Shown in pieces: positions 13,601 through 22,102 of a DNA stretch of 25,848 nucleotides. The stretch comes from JAABSP01 sp011390135 (GTDB lineage Bacteria; Desulfobacterota; Desulfobacteria; Desulfobacterales; JAABSP01): positions 1 through 25,848 of the forward strand of contig JAABSZ010000033.1 in NCBI GenBank assembly GCA_011390135.1, read 5' to 3'. The translations under genes and the position numbers were made by a program. Positions within the stretch are counted from its first letter, which is position 1, and the number at the start of each line of letters is the position of its first letter. Under the pieces are notes generated by a model. The model was not told the origin of the DNA. It did no database searches and saw nothing but the letters and a program-made list of their open reading frames with translations.

Positions 13601-14129
13601 CCGGCCCGTCCAAATCGGGGACATCATCGCCTTTTTCCGGCCCGAAGTGAATACTTATGTGGTCCATCGGGTCATACAATCGACCCCTTCAGGAGTCCGC
13701 ACCAAAGGCGACAACTGCCCCACACCCGATTCCTGGCGCATCCCCTTCGAAGATGTGGAGGGCCGTGCCGCAGCCGGATGGAGAGGGAAGAGAAGGATTC
13801 CTCTTCACCCGGGAAAAAAGGGGCTGTACATGGCACGTCTATGCCGGCTGCGGGAAACCCTTCTTCGAGTCGCTTTTTCTTCGGTGGAGAAGTTTTATGA
13901 TCTCCTCTGCCGGCTCGGCATCATCGCCCGGATCTCTGCGCTCCTGCTGCCTCGAAAAATCGCGCCCCGGGTCATTCTCTTCCGGACAACAGGATATGCA
14001 GGATATGGTCAGGCATTCATCCTGATGGGCGGGCGCCAGGTGGGGCGCTATGATGCGCATCAGGGGGGTTGGCAGATCCGAAAGCCATACCGCCTCTTCG
14101 TAAACGAGAAAGACCTTCCTCTCTTCTGA
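13506..14129 (+). CDS. S24/S26-type (signal-peptidase-like) Ser peptidase
   Basis: The start is a GTG at 13506 after GGGGGTGAT, inside the end of the shifted scmC frame. The 207-aa product has the nucleophile motif SGRSMEPSL (Ser14), the QIGDIIAFF block, YVVHRV (His54) and RTKGDN (Asp69), which is the Ser-His-Asp layout of SipW/ER-type signal peptidases rather than Ser-Lys. There is no clear N-terminal membrane helix, so it may be soluble or peripheral. A helical C-terminal extension (about 105-207) is not part of the catalytic fold. In this cassette it is a good candidate for removing the leader from the modified peptide. It overlaps the convergent nucleotidyltransferase gene by 113 bp. Confidence 0.78.
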   Translation: MRTGIRWIAVSGRSMEPSLRGIDFLEIEPYRDRPVQIGDIIAFFRPEVNTYVVHRVIQSTPSGVRTKGDNCPTPDSWRIPFEDVEGRAAAGWRGKRRIPLHPGKKGLYMARLCRLRETLLRVAFSSVEKFYDLLCRLGIIARISALLLPRKIAPRVILFRTTGYAGYGQAFILMGGRQVGRYDAHQGGWQIRKPYRLFVNEKDLPLF

Positions 14130-15236
14130 GGCCGAATTTCACGGCCTCAAAAAGGGTCTTTGTCCCGATCCCGATGGCCGAAGCGCTTCGCCGCAGATAG
14201 TCCGCCCTCCGGATTCTTCCCGACGGCCGATAATAGATCTGCCGAAGAACATCCTCTTTTGGAAATACCGTCTCCTGTAAAAACCTGAACCTGTCGGCTG
14301 TTTTCTCAATACAGAAAAGCCAGAGTACCATGCAGAGGAGATCCGAAGAGAATCCATCCCCTTTCCATCGAATCAGTCCTTTTTCAATAGGATGAATTTT
14401 TTCAATCCCCAACTGCTTCAAAACCTTATCAGGAGGTTTAGGCCCAAATAGGATCTGCACCAGCATCAACCCATAGAGAACAACCCGCTCCTGGTGCCAG
14501 AAACGGGCCCGATCGACCAGAGCATTCCATTCTTCATCTTTCCAGCCCTTTGCCGATTCATACAGATCCACCAGCCATATCATCCGGGAATAGCTGTGCT
14601 TCAGTGCATGGGCCGAAAGGAGAACGAAATTATCAAAGGGATCGGGCTGCAGCAGCCCCCCTTGAGGATCAAACAGCGGAACAGCGCTCTCCCAGAGCGG
14701 TTCAATCCCTTCTGGAAACAGATATCTCCGGCTTCGGATACGGTCCAGGTTCATAGGATGGGTGTGAAGGTCGATAATAAGCCCCGCTTTAACATAAAGA
14801 TCTGGATATCGGGGCACTGCCCGATATCCGCATGCGATAAGAACATCTTGAACTCCGGGCCGATCTTCCGGCCGGATCAGAAAATCGAGATCGCCCAGGG
14901 GACGGCGCCCCGGATCACGATAGATCGAAAGCAGCGTAAGTCCCTGGATGGCCATGACCCCAAGCCCTGCCCTGCCGAAAGCCCTGTCCAGGAAGCCGGC
15001 CCCTGCTGTTTGACCCAATGTCCGTCTGGTATTTTCATGGTAGGCGGCCCGGAGAATCGCCACAAAGGCATCGGGCATCCTGTCCACTGGGTCCACTGAA
15101 CCACTCTGTCCACTCTGTCCACTCTGTCCACCAGACGACAAAAAAGCCACCCCGCAACCCCCTCATCCACAGCAAGAATTTCCGGTGCTTCAAAAGCCCC
15201 TGCACAAAGATATCGAAGGATCTGCTGAAAGTTCAT
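14017..15236 (-). CDS. Nucleotidyltransferase-family protein, frameshifted in a 9-bp array
   Basis: The main frame (15150, a GTG, to 14017) encodes a member of the uncharacterised nucleotidyltransferase family: ILRAAYHENTRRTL, MAIQGLTLL, then the active-site LGDLDFLIRPED with the metal-binding DxD. The natural start is probably ATG 15236 (MNFQQILRYLCAGAFEA), one base after the stop of the O-antigen-ligase-like gene, i.e. translationally coupled. That frame reads VAGWLFCRLVDRVDRVDRV and then shifts. An 8-bp unit at 15093-15100 in an otherwise 9-bp repeat breaks the frame; one extra base would give a continuous VDR-repeat linker into the domain. The protein lies in the exopolysaccharide operon but overlaps the peptide cassette, and such nucleotidyltransferases also occur beside PqqD/HPr-kinase-like genes. 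Its substrate is unknown. Confidence 0.75.
15080..15131. repeat. 9-bp tandem array with one 8-bp unit
   Basis: On the plus strand the units are CCACTGGGT (15084), CCACTGAA (15093, eight bases), then CCACTCTGT three times (15101, 15110, 15119), flanked by partial units. On the minus strand the nine-base unit codes Val-Asp-Arg; the short unit causes the frame change in the nucleotidyltransferase gene. Confidence 0.9.
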
Positions 15237-15237
15237 T

Positions 15238-16614
15238 CTATAAATCCCGCGCTGCCCCCCCTTCGAGCTTCGGCAGCACCGCCACCATCGCAGCAATCAG
15301 CCAGAAGGGCTCCATAATCCGGACAATAATAAAGGTATTGGCCCCGATAGCATGAAAGATCAGCCCCACATATCCCGCAATAAAGCCGATGATCACCCCC
15401 TCGGAAAGGGGAAATCGCACCTCCCGCAGATTTTGGAATGCCAGTCTGAAGACCGCATAGAGCAGATAGAGAAATGCCCCAAAGCCTAAAATCCCGGTCT
15501 CCACCAGCACTCTGGGAAACTGCGCATCGATAAAGGAGTAGCCGGTAACACCATATCCAAGCAGCGGATGCCGGGGCCAGTCCCGCAGCGCGGAAGCCCA
15601 GCTCATCAGCCGGGCCGATGTGGAGGTATCGACCCGAAACTCACCCACCTGAAGCTGCCCCGGTTCCGTGGGCTGAGAAAAGGTAAAGGCCAGCCGATCC
15701 TTGACCACCGAGGGAAGCAGAAAAGGGGCTGCGGCAAGCCCTGCCGCGACGATGGCAAAAAAGAGAAACTTTTTCCGGATCAAAAAACCGAGGAGAAGAA
15801 ATGCCGGAATCATCCCGAGATAGGAGGAGCGGGACTGGGTATAGAAGAAGGGAACAAGAGCGATCAAACCGATCGCACCGGCCGCCAGCATCCTTTTTGG
15901 CCCTTCAGCGGAGAAGAAGATCCCCCCGGCCAGCATGCACATCAACAGAAGATATCCGCCAAAGGTATTGGGCTCTCCTGCAGGGCCCTCAAAGGGAGCG
16001 CTCACCCTCCCGCCAGATGGAATCTGTAAGATCCCGATAATAGAGACGATGATGCAGGTCAAAAAGAGGCAGAAGAGAAACCTGCGCAGATGATCGTAAT
16101 TCTCCATGTGATTGACCGCCATGAAAAAGACCACATAGTATTCGAAGTATTTGACCACATAGAAGAATCCGGAAAGCGGGCTCACCCTTCCCCCCAGCAC
16201 ACCGGCTGCGGTGGAGATTGCACAGGCTGCGATATAGAAAAAGATCGGGCGGTTCAGCGGCGTTCTCAAAAAGAGTCCCAACTCCTTGTAAAACGCGGTC
16301 TTGGCAAACCAGCTCAGCCCCACCACCGCGATAAAAAGATCATCCAGTCTAAGGGTCACACCCCGCCCCAGTGTGCTTCCGGAGGTCTCGCCGAGGGTGA
16401 ATTCGGGAGAGAGCAGCATGGAAAAGGTCAGCAAATAGAGCCCCCACCGGGGATTCAAAAAAGAGACGAGAAAGAGCGCGACAGCCCCGATTCCCGCAAG
16501 CAGTAGAGTCGGCGGAACCCGTGCCGCCACCATTCCGGAGAGGAGCGCTGTTCCCATAAAGAGCAGAAGAAAGCGCGCGGAAATCACCACCCGATAAACT
16601 CCAGCCACTCCCAC
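15238..16614 (-). CDS. O-antigen ligase / Wzy-like membrane protein
   Basis: This 458-aa protein has many hydrophobic segments (about 10-12 membrane helices). It carries the large periplasmic-loop pattern of O-antigen ligase/polymerase proteins: a loop with TSTSARLMSWASALRDWPRHPLLGYGVTGY, then LVETGILGFGAFLYLLYA. Such proteins polymerise or transfer lipid-linked glycan repeats on the outer face of the inner membrane. The ATG at 16614 overlaps the end of the Wzc-type gene by 31 bp, and the stop is one base from the nucleotidyltransferase ATG. A later start at Met20 is possible. It is probably the polysaccharide polymerase of this exopolysaccharide operon. Confidence 0.85.
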   Translation of the reverse strand: MGVAGVYRVVISARFLLLFMGTALLSGMVAARVPPTLLLAGIGAVALFLVSFLNPRWGLYLLTFSMLLSPEFTLGETSGSTLGRGVTLRLDDLFIAVVGLSWFAKTAFYKELGLFLRTPLNRPIFFYIAACAISTAAGVLGGRVSPLSGFFYVVKYFEYYVVFFMAVNHMENYDHLRRFLFCLFLTCIIVSIIGILQIPSGGRVSAPFEGPAGEPNTFGGYLLLMCMLAGGIFFSAEGPKRMLAAGAIGLIALVPFFYTQSRSSYLGMIPAFLLLGFLIRKKFLFFAIVAAGLAAAPFLLPSVVKDRLAFTFSQPTEPGQLQVGEFRVDTSTSARLMSWASALRDWPRHPLLGYGVTGYSFIDAQFPRVLVETGILGFGAFLYLLYAVFRLAFQNLREVRFPLSEGVIIGFIAGYVGLIFHAIGANTFIIVRIMEPFWLIAAMVAVLPKLEGGAARDL

Positions 16615-18875
16615 GGGATGGGCAGGGGCCCGAACTGGAGCAGAAGAAGAAGCAGCAGCAGAATCCAGAGCAGCAGCGCGGCCAGCCTTCCGGGCCGGCC
16701 CGATGAATCATGCAGACCCGCGCCCCCCTTCCCAATTCCCCATCGCCGAAGGCCCTTGCCATTTCTCCCTTCCTGGGGATAGTAGCCGCTCTGATACTGG
16801 AAGTAATCGGGCCCGGTCTCCGGCTTTACATTGTTGAGAATCACTCCGATCACATTGGCGTTGACATGATCCAGGGCAGATTTGGCCCGTTTGAGCACCC
16901 CCCGGCCGATCCTTCCGGCCGAATAGATGAGGATCACACCATCTGCCAGCGGCGCGATATCCATACTGTCGGCCACCGGCAGCACCGGCGGAGCATCCAG
17001 AAGAATCACATCGTAATTTTTGCGGGCCTCAAGCATAAACTCCGCAAACCGTCGGGAGCGAAGGATTACATTGGGATTTACCACCTCGCTTCCGCTCGTG
17101 ACAAAGTGAAGATTGTCAAAACCCGGCAGGGACAGGATATCATCGAGGTCGATATCCCCCAGCATAAGATCCGTAACCGTGCGGATCACCCCGGAAATCT
17201 CCTCGGTTCCAAGGACGTAATCAGAGAGGCCCGGATACTTTTCAAGGCCGAAGACGTGATGGATCTGGGGGTTTCTCAGATCCGCCTCCACCAGCAGAAC
17301 CCTCGATCCTTCCTGGGCAAGAATCAGCGCAATATTGATTCCGTTGAAGGTCTTTCCCTCCTGGAGAAAGGAGCTGGTCAGCATGAAGACGCTGCCCTTG
17401 AAGACTCCGGCAGCGGCCTCGAGATTGGTTCGGACCGAACGAAACCCTTCTGCGGCCAGGGACCTCGGATCGAAATGGACCACCAGATCTCCTGTTCTTC
17501 CCCTTTTCCCCCGCTCATCTCCGCTCATATGGGGAATCGCCCCCAGCACCGGCACATCGAGCAGATCCTCCACATCCTCGATGGTCCCCAGCGAGGTATC
17601 CAGGGTTTCGGCAACAAAGGCAAATAGAATACCGATGAAAAGTCCCATGAAGAGACCCGCGGCAACGGCGTTGACTTTGGAAGGGATATTGGTGGGAGCG
17701 CCGGGAACCAGTGCCGGCCGGATAATGGAAACCTCCTCGACCCGTCCCGCGGCCTGAATCAATACCTCCTGATACTTGGTCTTGAGCTGGGAAAAGAGGG
17801 ATTCCTGAAGCGAAACCTCCCGCTGAAGCCGGTTGAGCCGAAGGGTCCTTTCGGGAAAAGCCCGATTCTTCTCCTGAAGTTTGGCGATCTCCTTCTCCAG
17901 ATCGGCCCGCTGGGTCTCGATGGCCGAAAGGCGGGAGAGCAGCTCTTTGCGGATGCCGAAAAGAAGCCCCTGGATCTGGTCATTGATCTCGATGACATCC
18001 GGATGCTCCTCAGTATACTCGAAGAGCAGGGTCTTTCTCCTGGTGATCAGGTCCCGAAGCTTTTTGCTCAGCTCGATCAGGGAAGAGGAGTTCTCCGCAC
18101 CCGGAAGAAAGACCGTTCCCAGTGCTTCCGGTGCATTTTCGGCAGCATCGACCCTTTCCAGAAGCGAGGCGATCATCCGGATATCCTGATCCACCCCTTC
18201 GTAAGTGGATTCCAGCGCAAAAAGGCGGTTCAGGGTATTGGCCGTCTGGATATCCGGGGCCACGATTCCCGATTCCTCCTTAAAGTTTTTAAGCGCATCC
18301 TCAGCCGCCCTCAAATGGGTTTCGGTGGACCCGAGCTGTTCCTCGATAAACTCTTTGGTCTCGAAGATCTGCTTGTTCTTCTCCCGGACATTGTACTCCC
18401 GATAGGTGATTGCCACCGCATTGGCCACGGCCGCGGCCCGCTGCGGGTTTGAGGAGACGGCCCGGATGTTCAGGATATTGGTGTTCCCCTCCTGATAAGC
18501 CTGGATCATGTTCCCCAGCCGCTGAATCACCTGAAGGTGAACCGGGGTGGTCTGAATCTCCTCCGGAGAAAGTCCCGGGGGCAGCCATTCCAGCTTCTCC
18601 GCAGTCCGGTAGAGAACCGGAAAGCTTTTGATGATTTGGGCCTGGGTGGAGATACTGTCTCCCATGTCCCAGAAGAATCCCATGAAATACTCTGCCGATG
18701 TGGTGCGGCGCTCGATCTTGACCGCGGCCTGGGACTCAAAGATCGGGGGAGGCTCTGTAAATCTTGAAAAAAGATAGGAAAACCCAGCCACCAGAAGGGC
18801 CATCGCAATGACAACAAACCTTCTTTTGCGGATGATCCGCCAGTAGTCTCTCAGATCTACATCATATTGCGCCAT
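16584..18875 (-). CDS. Wzc-type polysaccharide co-polymerase / BY-kinase
   Basis: This 763-aa protein has a Wzz N-terminus with TM1 (about 21-38), a long coiled-coil periplasmic region (about 170-370), TM2 (about 403-424) and a cytoplasmic BY-kinase. The Walker A region reads TSSFLQEGKT (500-509), differing from the usual PGEGK(S/T) by Leu-Gln in place of Pro-Gly. Walker A' is VLLVEADLRNP and Walker B is VILLDAPP. A Tyr cluster (YFQYQSGYY, 691-699) is the likely autophosphorylation site. Unusually, it goes on to a Gly-rich linker and a strongly hydrophobic C-terminus (about 730-748), which would form a third membrane segment. It controls chain length and export together with the Wza-like partner 21 bp upstream. 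Confidence 0.92.
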   Translation of the reverse strand: MAQYDVDLRDYWRIIRKRRFVVIAMALLVAGFSYLFSRFTEPPPIFESQAAVKIERRTTSAEYFMGFFWDMGDSISTQAQIIKSFPVLYRTAEKLEWLPPGLSPEEIQTTPVHLQVIQRLGNMIQAYQEGNTNILNIRAVSSNPQRAAAVANAVAITYREYNVREKNKQIFETKEFIEEQLGSTETHLRAAEDALKNFKEESGIVAPDIQTANTLNRLFALESTYEGVDQDIRMIASLLERVDAAENAPEALGTVFLPGAENSSSLIELSKKLRDLITRRKTLLFEYTEEHPDVIEINDQIQGLLFGIRKELLSRLSAIETQRADLEKEIAKLQEKNRAFPERTLRLNRLQREVSLQESLFSQLKTKYQEVLIQAAGRVEEVSIIRPALVPGAPTNIPSKVNAVAAGLFMGLFIGILFAFVAETLDTSLGTIEDVEDLLDVPVLGAIPHMSGDERGKRGRTGDLVVHFDPRSLAAEGFRSVRTNLEAAAGVFKGSVFMLTSSFLQEGKTFNGINIALILAQEGSRVLLVEADLRNPQIHHVFGLEKYPGLSDYVLGTEEISGVIRTVTDLMLGDIDLDDILSLPGFDNLHFVTSGSEVVNPNVILRSRRFAEFMLEARKNYDVILLDAPPVLPVADSMDIAPLADGVILIYSAGRIGRGVLKRAKSALDHVNANVIGVILNNVKPETGPDYFQYQSGYYPQEGRNGKGLRRWGIGKGGAGLHDSSGRPGRLAALLLWILLLLLLLLQFGPLPIPWEWLEFIGW

Positions 18876-18896
18876 GGGAGAAAATAGAGGATCAGG

Positions 18897-21017
18897 CTAG
18901 GGGAAACGAAGGGCATCCCGGTCCAGATATTCATCCCGGAACTGGGCCGGCGCGAAGATCAGATTCAACAGCGGAGAGATCTGCTTGACAAAGAGATTCG
19001 CGTCTCCCACCATGCTTCGGGGTACATAGACCAGATCGCCGTTGGCCAGAGCGATGTTCTGGGTCATGTCCCCCTCCTGGATCAGCCTTTCCAGGTCCGC
19101 GGAGATGACTTCCGGCTGGGTGATATCCCCCCGGACGACTCGGGTCCCCTCGGGCCGGCCGAAGATGGTCAGCCCCCCGGCCTGGGAGATCGCGTCAAAA
19201 AGGCGCATCTGAGAGCCGGCAAAGGTATAGACTCCGGGTTTGCCCACCTCGCCGAAGACATAGACCCGGTTGGCCTCCCGGGTGATCGCGGGAATGACCA
19301 CCAGATCCCCCGCATCGATGATGATATTCTGGGATTGGTCCCCATAGTTGATGGTCTTGTAGAGATCCACACTGTAGGTTCTCCCCTGCTGGTTCCTGAC
19401 CCGAACATCGCGCAGGTTGGCGTCCTGGGTGGGCCCGCCCACTTTGGAGAGCATCTCCAGCAGGGTAGTCTTCCCGGTCAGCGGATACCGGCCCGGTCCG
19501 GACCTGAAGGTGACGTTGGTATAGATCTCTCCGGCAAAGGTGACGAATTTGCTGCTGTATTTGTCAACCACGATATCGATGCGCGGGTTTCGAATGTAGC
19601 GCTTGAGATCCGCGGTCAACCGCTCATCGAGCTGGGTCGGAGTAAGCCCCTCCACCGGCAGATCCTCCACAAATGCAAAGGAGATCTTTCCGTCGGGACG
19701 CACCAGGATCTCCTCCCGGGTCCCGGTCGAACCCTTCCACATGGTGACCTCCAGGACATCTCCGGGGCCGATCCGATACTCGGGAATTCCAGAGACGCTG
19801 GTATAGACCTCATTCTGCTCCGGGGCCTCCCGGACCTCCTTTCCCTCGACCTCTCCGACCTGCCGGACCGAACTCTTCGGGGAGAGTGGACTCCCCTTTC
19901 CCTTCCAGAATTTGATTCCCCCGCCGAAATTGGCAGCACAGACCTCACTGCGGCCATCACCGTCAAGATCTTCGATTTTGATGGCGTAATAGGTTCCGGT
20001 CTCCGGAAGATATCCCCGGACCCGAACCCATCCATCCTCTGGATGGCGCCCCCAGATCTTTATCCCCTCGGATTCCAGAGAGCCGGCCAGAATCTCCAAG
20101 ATCCCATCCCCGTTCAAGTCCAGGGTTCTGGCCTGCCAGTAGCTTCCGGTCTTCCAGGGGCCTGACATCTCCCAGAATCTCCCCGAGCCGACGCCCAGAA
20201 AGACGGCAACCCCGTCCCGGTATGTTCCGGCAAGAATGTCGGCCTTTCCGTCATCATTGACATCTGCGATGCTCAACCCGTAGAAACTTCCCCGCGCAAT
20301 CTCCGGGAGGAGAGTCCATGCCCCGGTTCCATCCCCCAGCCATACCCGGAGAGCGCCCTCATTTCCCCATCCGGAGCCTACAAGATCGGAAAAGCCGTCA
20401 TCGTTGACATCGACCAGAATCATGTCCATGTACAACCCTCGAACCGTGGGGCCCGATTCGGCCGGCCAGTTTCCGCGGCCATCGCCGAGCCAGATCTGAA
20501 TGCCGCCGTCCGATTCCAGGGTCGCATTGGCCGCGAGAATGTCCAGGTGGCCGTCCCCGTTGATATCGGAGAGCCTCACCCCCTCATAATTGTTCCCCTC
20601 CACAGGAGAGACCCCCCGGCGCCACGCCTTATCTTCCCTGTTGAGCCAGACCATGATCCCGGTCGACTCCTTCTGCACCGAAAAGACCATGTCGGGACGG
20701 CCATCCCCATTCACATCTCCGGCCGCTATAGAGCGCACATCTCCTTTGATGGGCAGGTAATCGGCTTCAGAGAAGTTTCCCTCTCCGTCCCCATACCAGA
20801 TCGCCACCGTTCCGGGCGAGGAAGAGCCTCCCGCGATATCCAAATTTCCGTCAAGATCAAAATCGGCAACAGCCAGTGTTCGAAATTTACCGGAAATCGG
20901 AAGTCCGTCCGCCTGCTCCGGAAAAGCGGGTGCAAAGACCTTCTCGTCCAATCCCGCGCAGCCAGTAAGAAAAAGGAGGAAAAAGAGAAATCGGATCGAT
21001 TGAACTGCGAATTTCAC
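18897..21017 (-). CDS. Wza-like export lipoprotein fused to a FG-GAP beta-propeller
   Basis: This 706-aa protein starts with a lipoprotein signal (LFFLLFLTGC, lipobox Cys20). Residues about 45-372 hold seven calcium-loop repeats spaced about 50 residues apart (near 52, 101, 151, 203, 252, 300, 350; e.g. DVNGDGRPD, DINGDGHLD, DVNDDGKAD), which predicts a complete seven-bladed FG-GAP/VCBS propeller. After a charged linker, a polysaccharide export domain begins at YRIGPGDVLEVTMW (about 414), followed by two SLBB domains (FAGEIY..., VFGEVGKPGVYTFAG). The export part forms the outer-membrane pore of Wzx/Wzy-type systems. The start is a GTG overlapping the stop of the HD-GYP gene (GTGA). A propeller at the N-terminus of a Wza homologue is unusual. 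Confidence 0.92.
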   Translation of the reverse strand: MKFAVQSIRFLFFLLFLTGCAGLDEKVFAPAFPEQADGLPISGKFRTLAVADFDLDGNLDIAGGSSSPGTVAIWYGDGEGNFSEADYLPIKGDVRSIAAGDVNGDGRPDMVFSVQKESTGIMVWLNREDKAWRRGVSPVEGNNYEGVRLSDINGDGHLDILAANATLESDGGIQIWLGDGRGNWPAESGPTVRGLYMDMILVDVNDDGFSDLVGSGWGNEGALRVWLGDGTGAWTLLPEIARGSFYGLSIADVNDDGKADILAGTYRDGVAVFLGVGSGRFWEMSGPWKTGSYWQARTLDLNGDGILEILAGSLESEGIKIWGRHPEDGWVRVRGYLPETGTYYAIKIEDLDGDGRSEVCAANFGGGIKFWKGKGSPLSPKSSVRQVGEVEGKEVREAPEQNEVYTSVSGIPEYRIGPGDVLEVTMWKGSTGTREEILVRPDGKISFAFVEDLPVEGLTPTQLDERLTADLKRYIRNPRIDIVVDKYSSKFVTFAGEIYTNVTFRSGPGRYPLTGKTTLLEMLSKVGGPTQDANLRDVRVRNQQGRTYSVDLYKTINYGDQSQNIIIDAGDLVVIPAITREANRVYVFGEVGKPGVYTFAGSQMRLFDAISQAGGLTIFGRPEGTRVVRGDITQPEVISADLERLIQEGDMTQNIALANGDLVYVPRSMVGDANLFVKQISPLLNLIFAPAQFRDEYLDRDALRFP

Positions 21018-22090
21018 CGCGATCGGCTCTCCTCGTCACTCTTCTCTGCCACTTCATCTTTGGAAACAGAATAGATCACATGGAGCAGCGGATGCTCCCG
21101 CATATCAATCACTCGTTCAACCGCGATGCTCTTTCCCGCAGCATCGTATATCATCTGAAGCTTTGGCCGCATGGGCTGCTCCTCAAATGTTCCGATGACC
21201 TTGCCGACCGCACCGGTATTGAGCCGAACAAAGCTGTGGAGGGGAAAAAATGTGAAAAGAGAGAGAAACGCCTTGAGATATTCCCTGCCGAAGCCGTTCT
21301 TTTCATTTTTAACGACCCATTTCATGGCCGGAAAAAAGAGAAATTTCTCCCCCTGGGGCCGGGAATGAATCAATGCCTCATACAGGGAGACCAGCCCGAC
21401 GATCCGGGAAATATCAGGAATCGTATCTCCGGCCAACCCATTCGGATATCCGGTTCCATCTTTTCTCTCATAGACCCCTATGGCACCATGGGCCAGCCAT
21501 TTCCAGGAAGCGTCCAGGGAACCCAGGATCTCATGGCTGTAGAGAGGACGGCGCCGCATAGTCTCGATCTCGTCCGGGGTCAACTGCGCTTCTTTGTAGA
21601 GGAGCGGCTCGGAAATCCGGGCGGAACCGACATCATGCAGAAGCCCCAGCAACCCGGCACGGCAGATATCGGCCTCATTTCTGCCCAGCCTTCTTGCCAG
21701 ATGGATGGAAAAAACGGCCGTATTCACACAATGGTAAATCGGATACTCTTCCAGATGATCTTCATGGATGGCGCGGATCAAGAGTGGATCTTCATCCCCA
21801 TCGATACGGGCCATCTCCCCAATGATCTCAAGTCCTCTCTCCGGGGAAAAGGGCTGATGATTCGCTGTTGCGCGCAGAACTTGGGCCAGATAATCGAAAG
21901 CGACATCATACAGCGCCTCCCGCTCCTGTATTCTGGCCATATATCCCTCCGGAGTATCGGATATCAGATCCGATATTTCACTTTCCTCCGTCAGCACCTT
22001 GAGAGGCGGGCGCTTTCCTCTGTTCGGCTTCCCGATCTTCTTGTCAGAAGGTGTGGGCTCTTTTTCCATAATATATTCAAATCGAACCAT
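21014..22090 (-). CDS. Degenerate HD-GYP domain protein
   Basis: This 358-aa protein has an N-terminal helical part (to about 100) and a HD-GYP-like domain (about 105-300). It keeps the first His (YPIYH120), the HD pair (LLHDVGS, His152-Asp153) and the signature DGTGYPNGL (211-219). It lacks the other metal ligands: the usual HDxGK is HDVGS, the His of the MKRHP motif is Arg181, the HH of HHExxDGxGYP is Val206-Tyr207, and the later Asp is Ser235. It is therefore unlikely to hydrolyse cyclic-di-GMP and more likely binds it or acts as a scaffold. Its place inside the exopolysaccharide operon, overlapping the exporter gene and 12 bp after the initiating transferase, suggests control of polymer export. 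Confidence 0.82.
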   Translation of the reverse strand: MVRFEYIMEKEPTPSDKKIGKPNRGKRPPLKVLTEESEISDLISDTPEGYMARIQEREALYDVAFDYLAQVLRATANHQPFSPERGLEIIGEMARIDGDEDPLLIRAIHEDHLEEYPIYHCVNTAVFSIHLARRLGRNEADICRAGLLGLLHDVGSARISEPLLYKEAQLTPDEIETMRRRPLYSHEILGSLDASWKWLAHGAIGVYERKDGTGYPNGLAGDTIPDISRIVGLVSLYEALIHSRPQGEKFLFFPAMKWVVKNEKNGFGREYLKAFLSLFTFFPLHSFVRLNTGAVGKVIGTFEEQPMRPKLQMIYDAAGKSIAVERVIDMREHPLLHVIYSVSKDEVAEKSDEESRSR

Positions 22091-22102
22091 AAATATAATT
22101 TC

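Noticed and set aside
14128..14148. Hairpin GAGGCCG/CGGCCTC at the end of the peptidase gene as terminator
   Set aside because: No T tract follows on the plus strand and it lies inside the nucleotidyltransferase coding region.
16710..17627. Plus-strand open frame opposite the Wzc kinase domain
   Set aside because: Antisense shadow of a strongly conserved BY-kinase; no ribosome site or family motif.
19335..20165. Plus-strand open frame opposite the Wza/FG-GAP gene
   Set aside because: Mirror of the repeat-rich coding strand; its Asp/Gly-poor product has no domain pattern.
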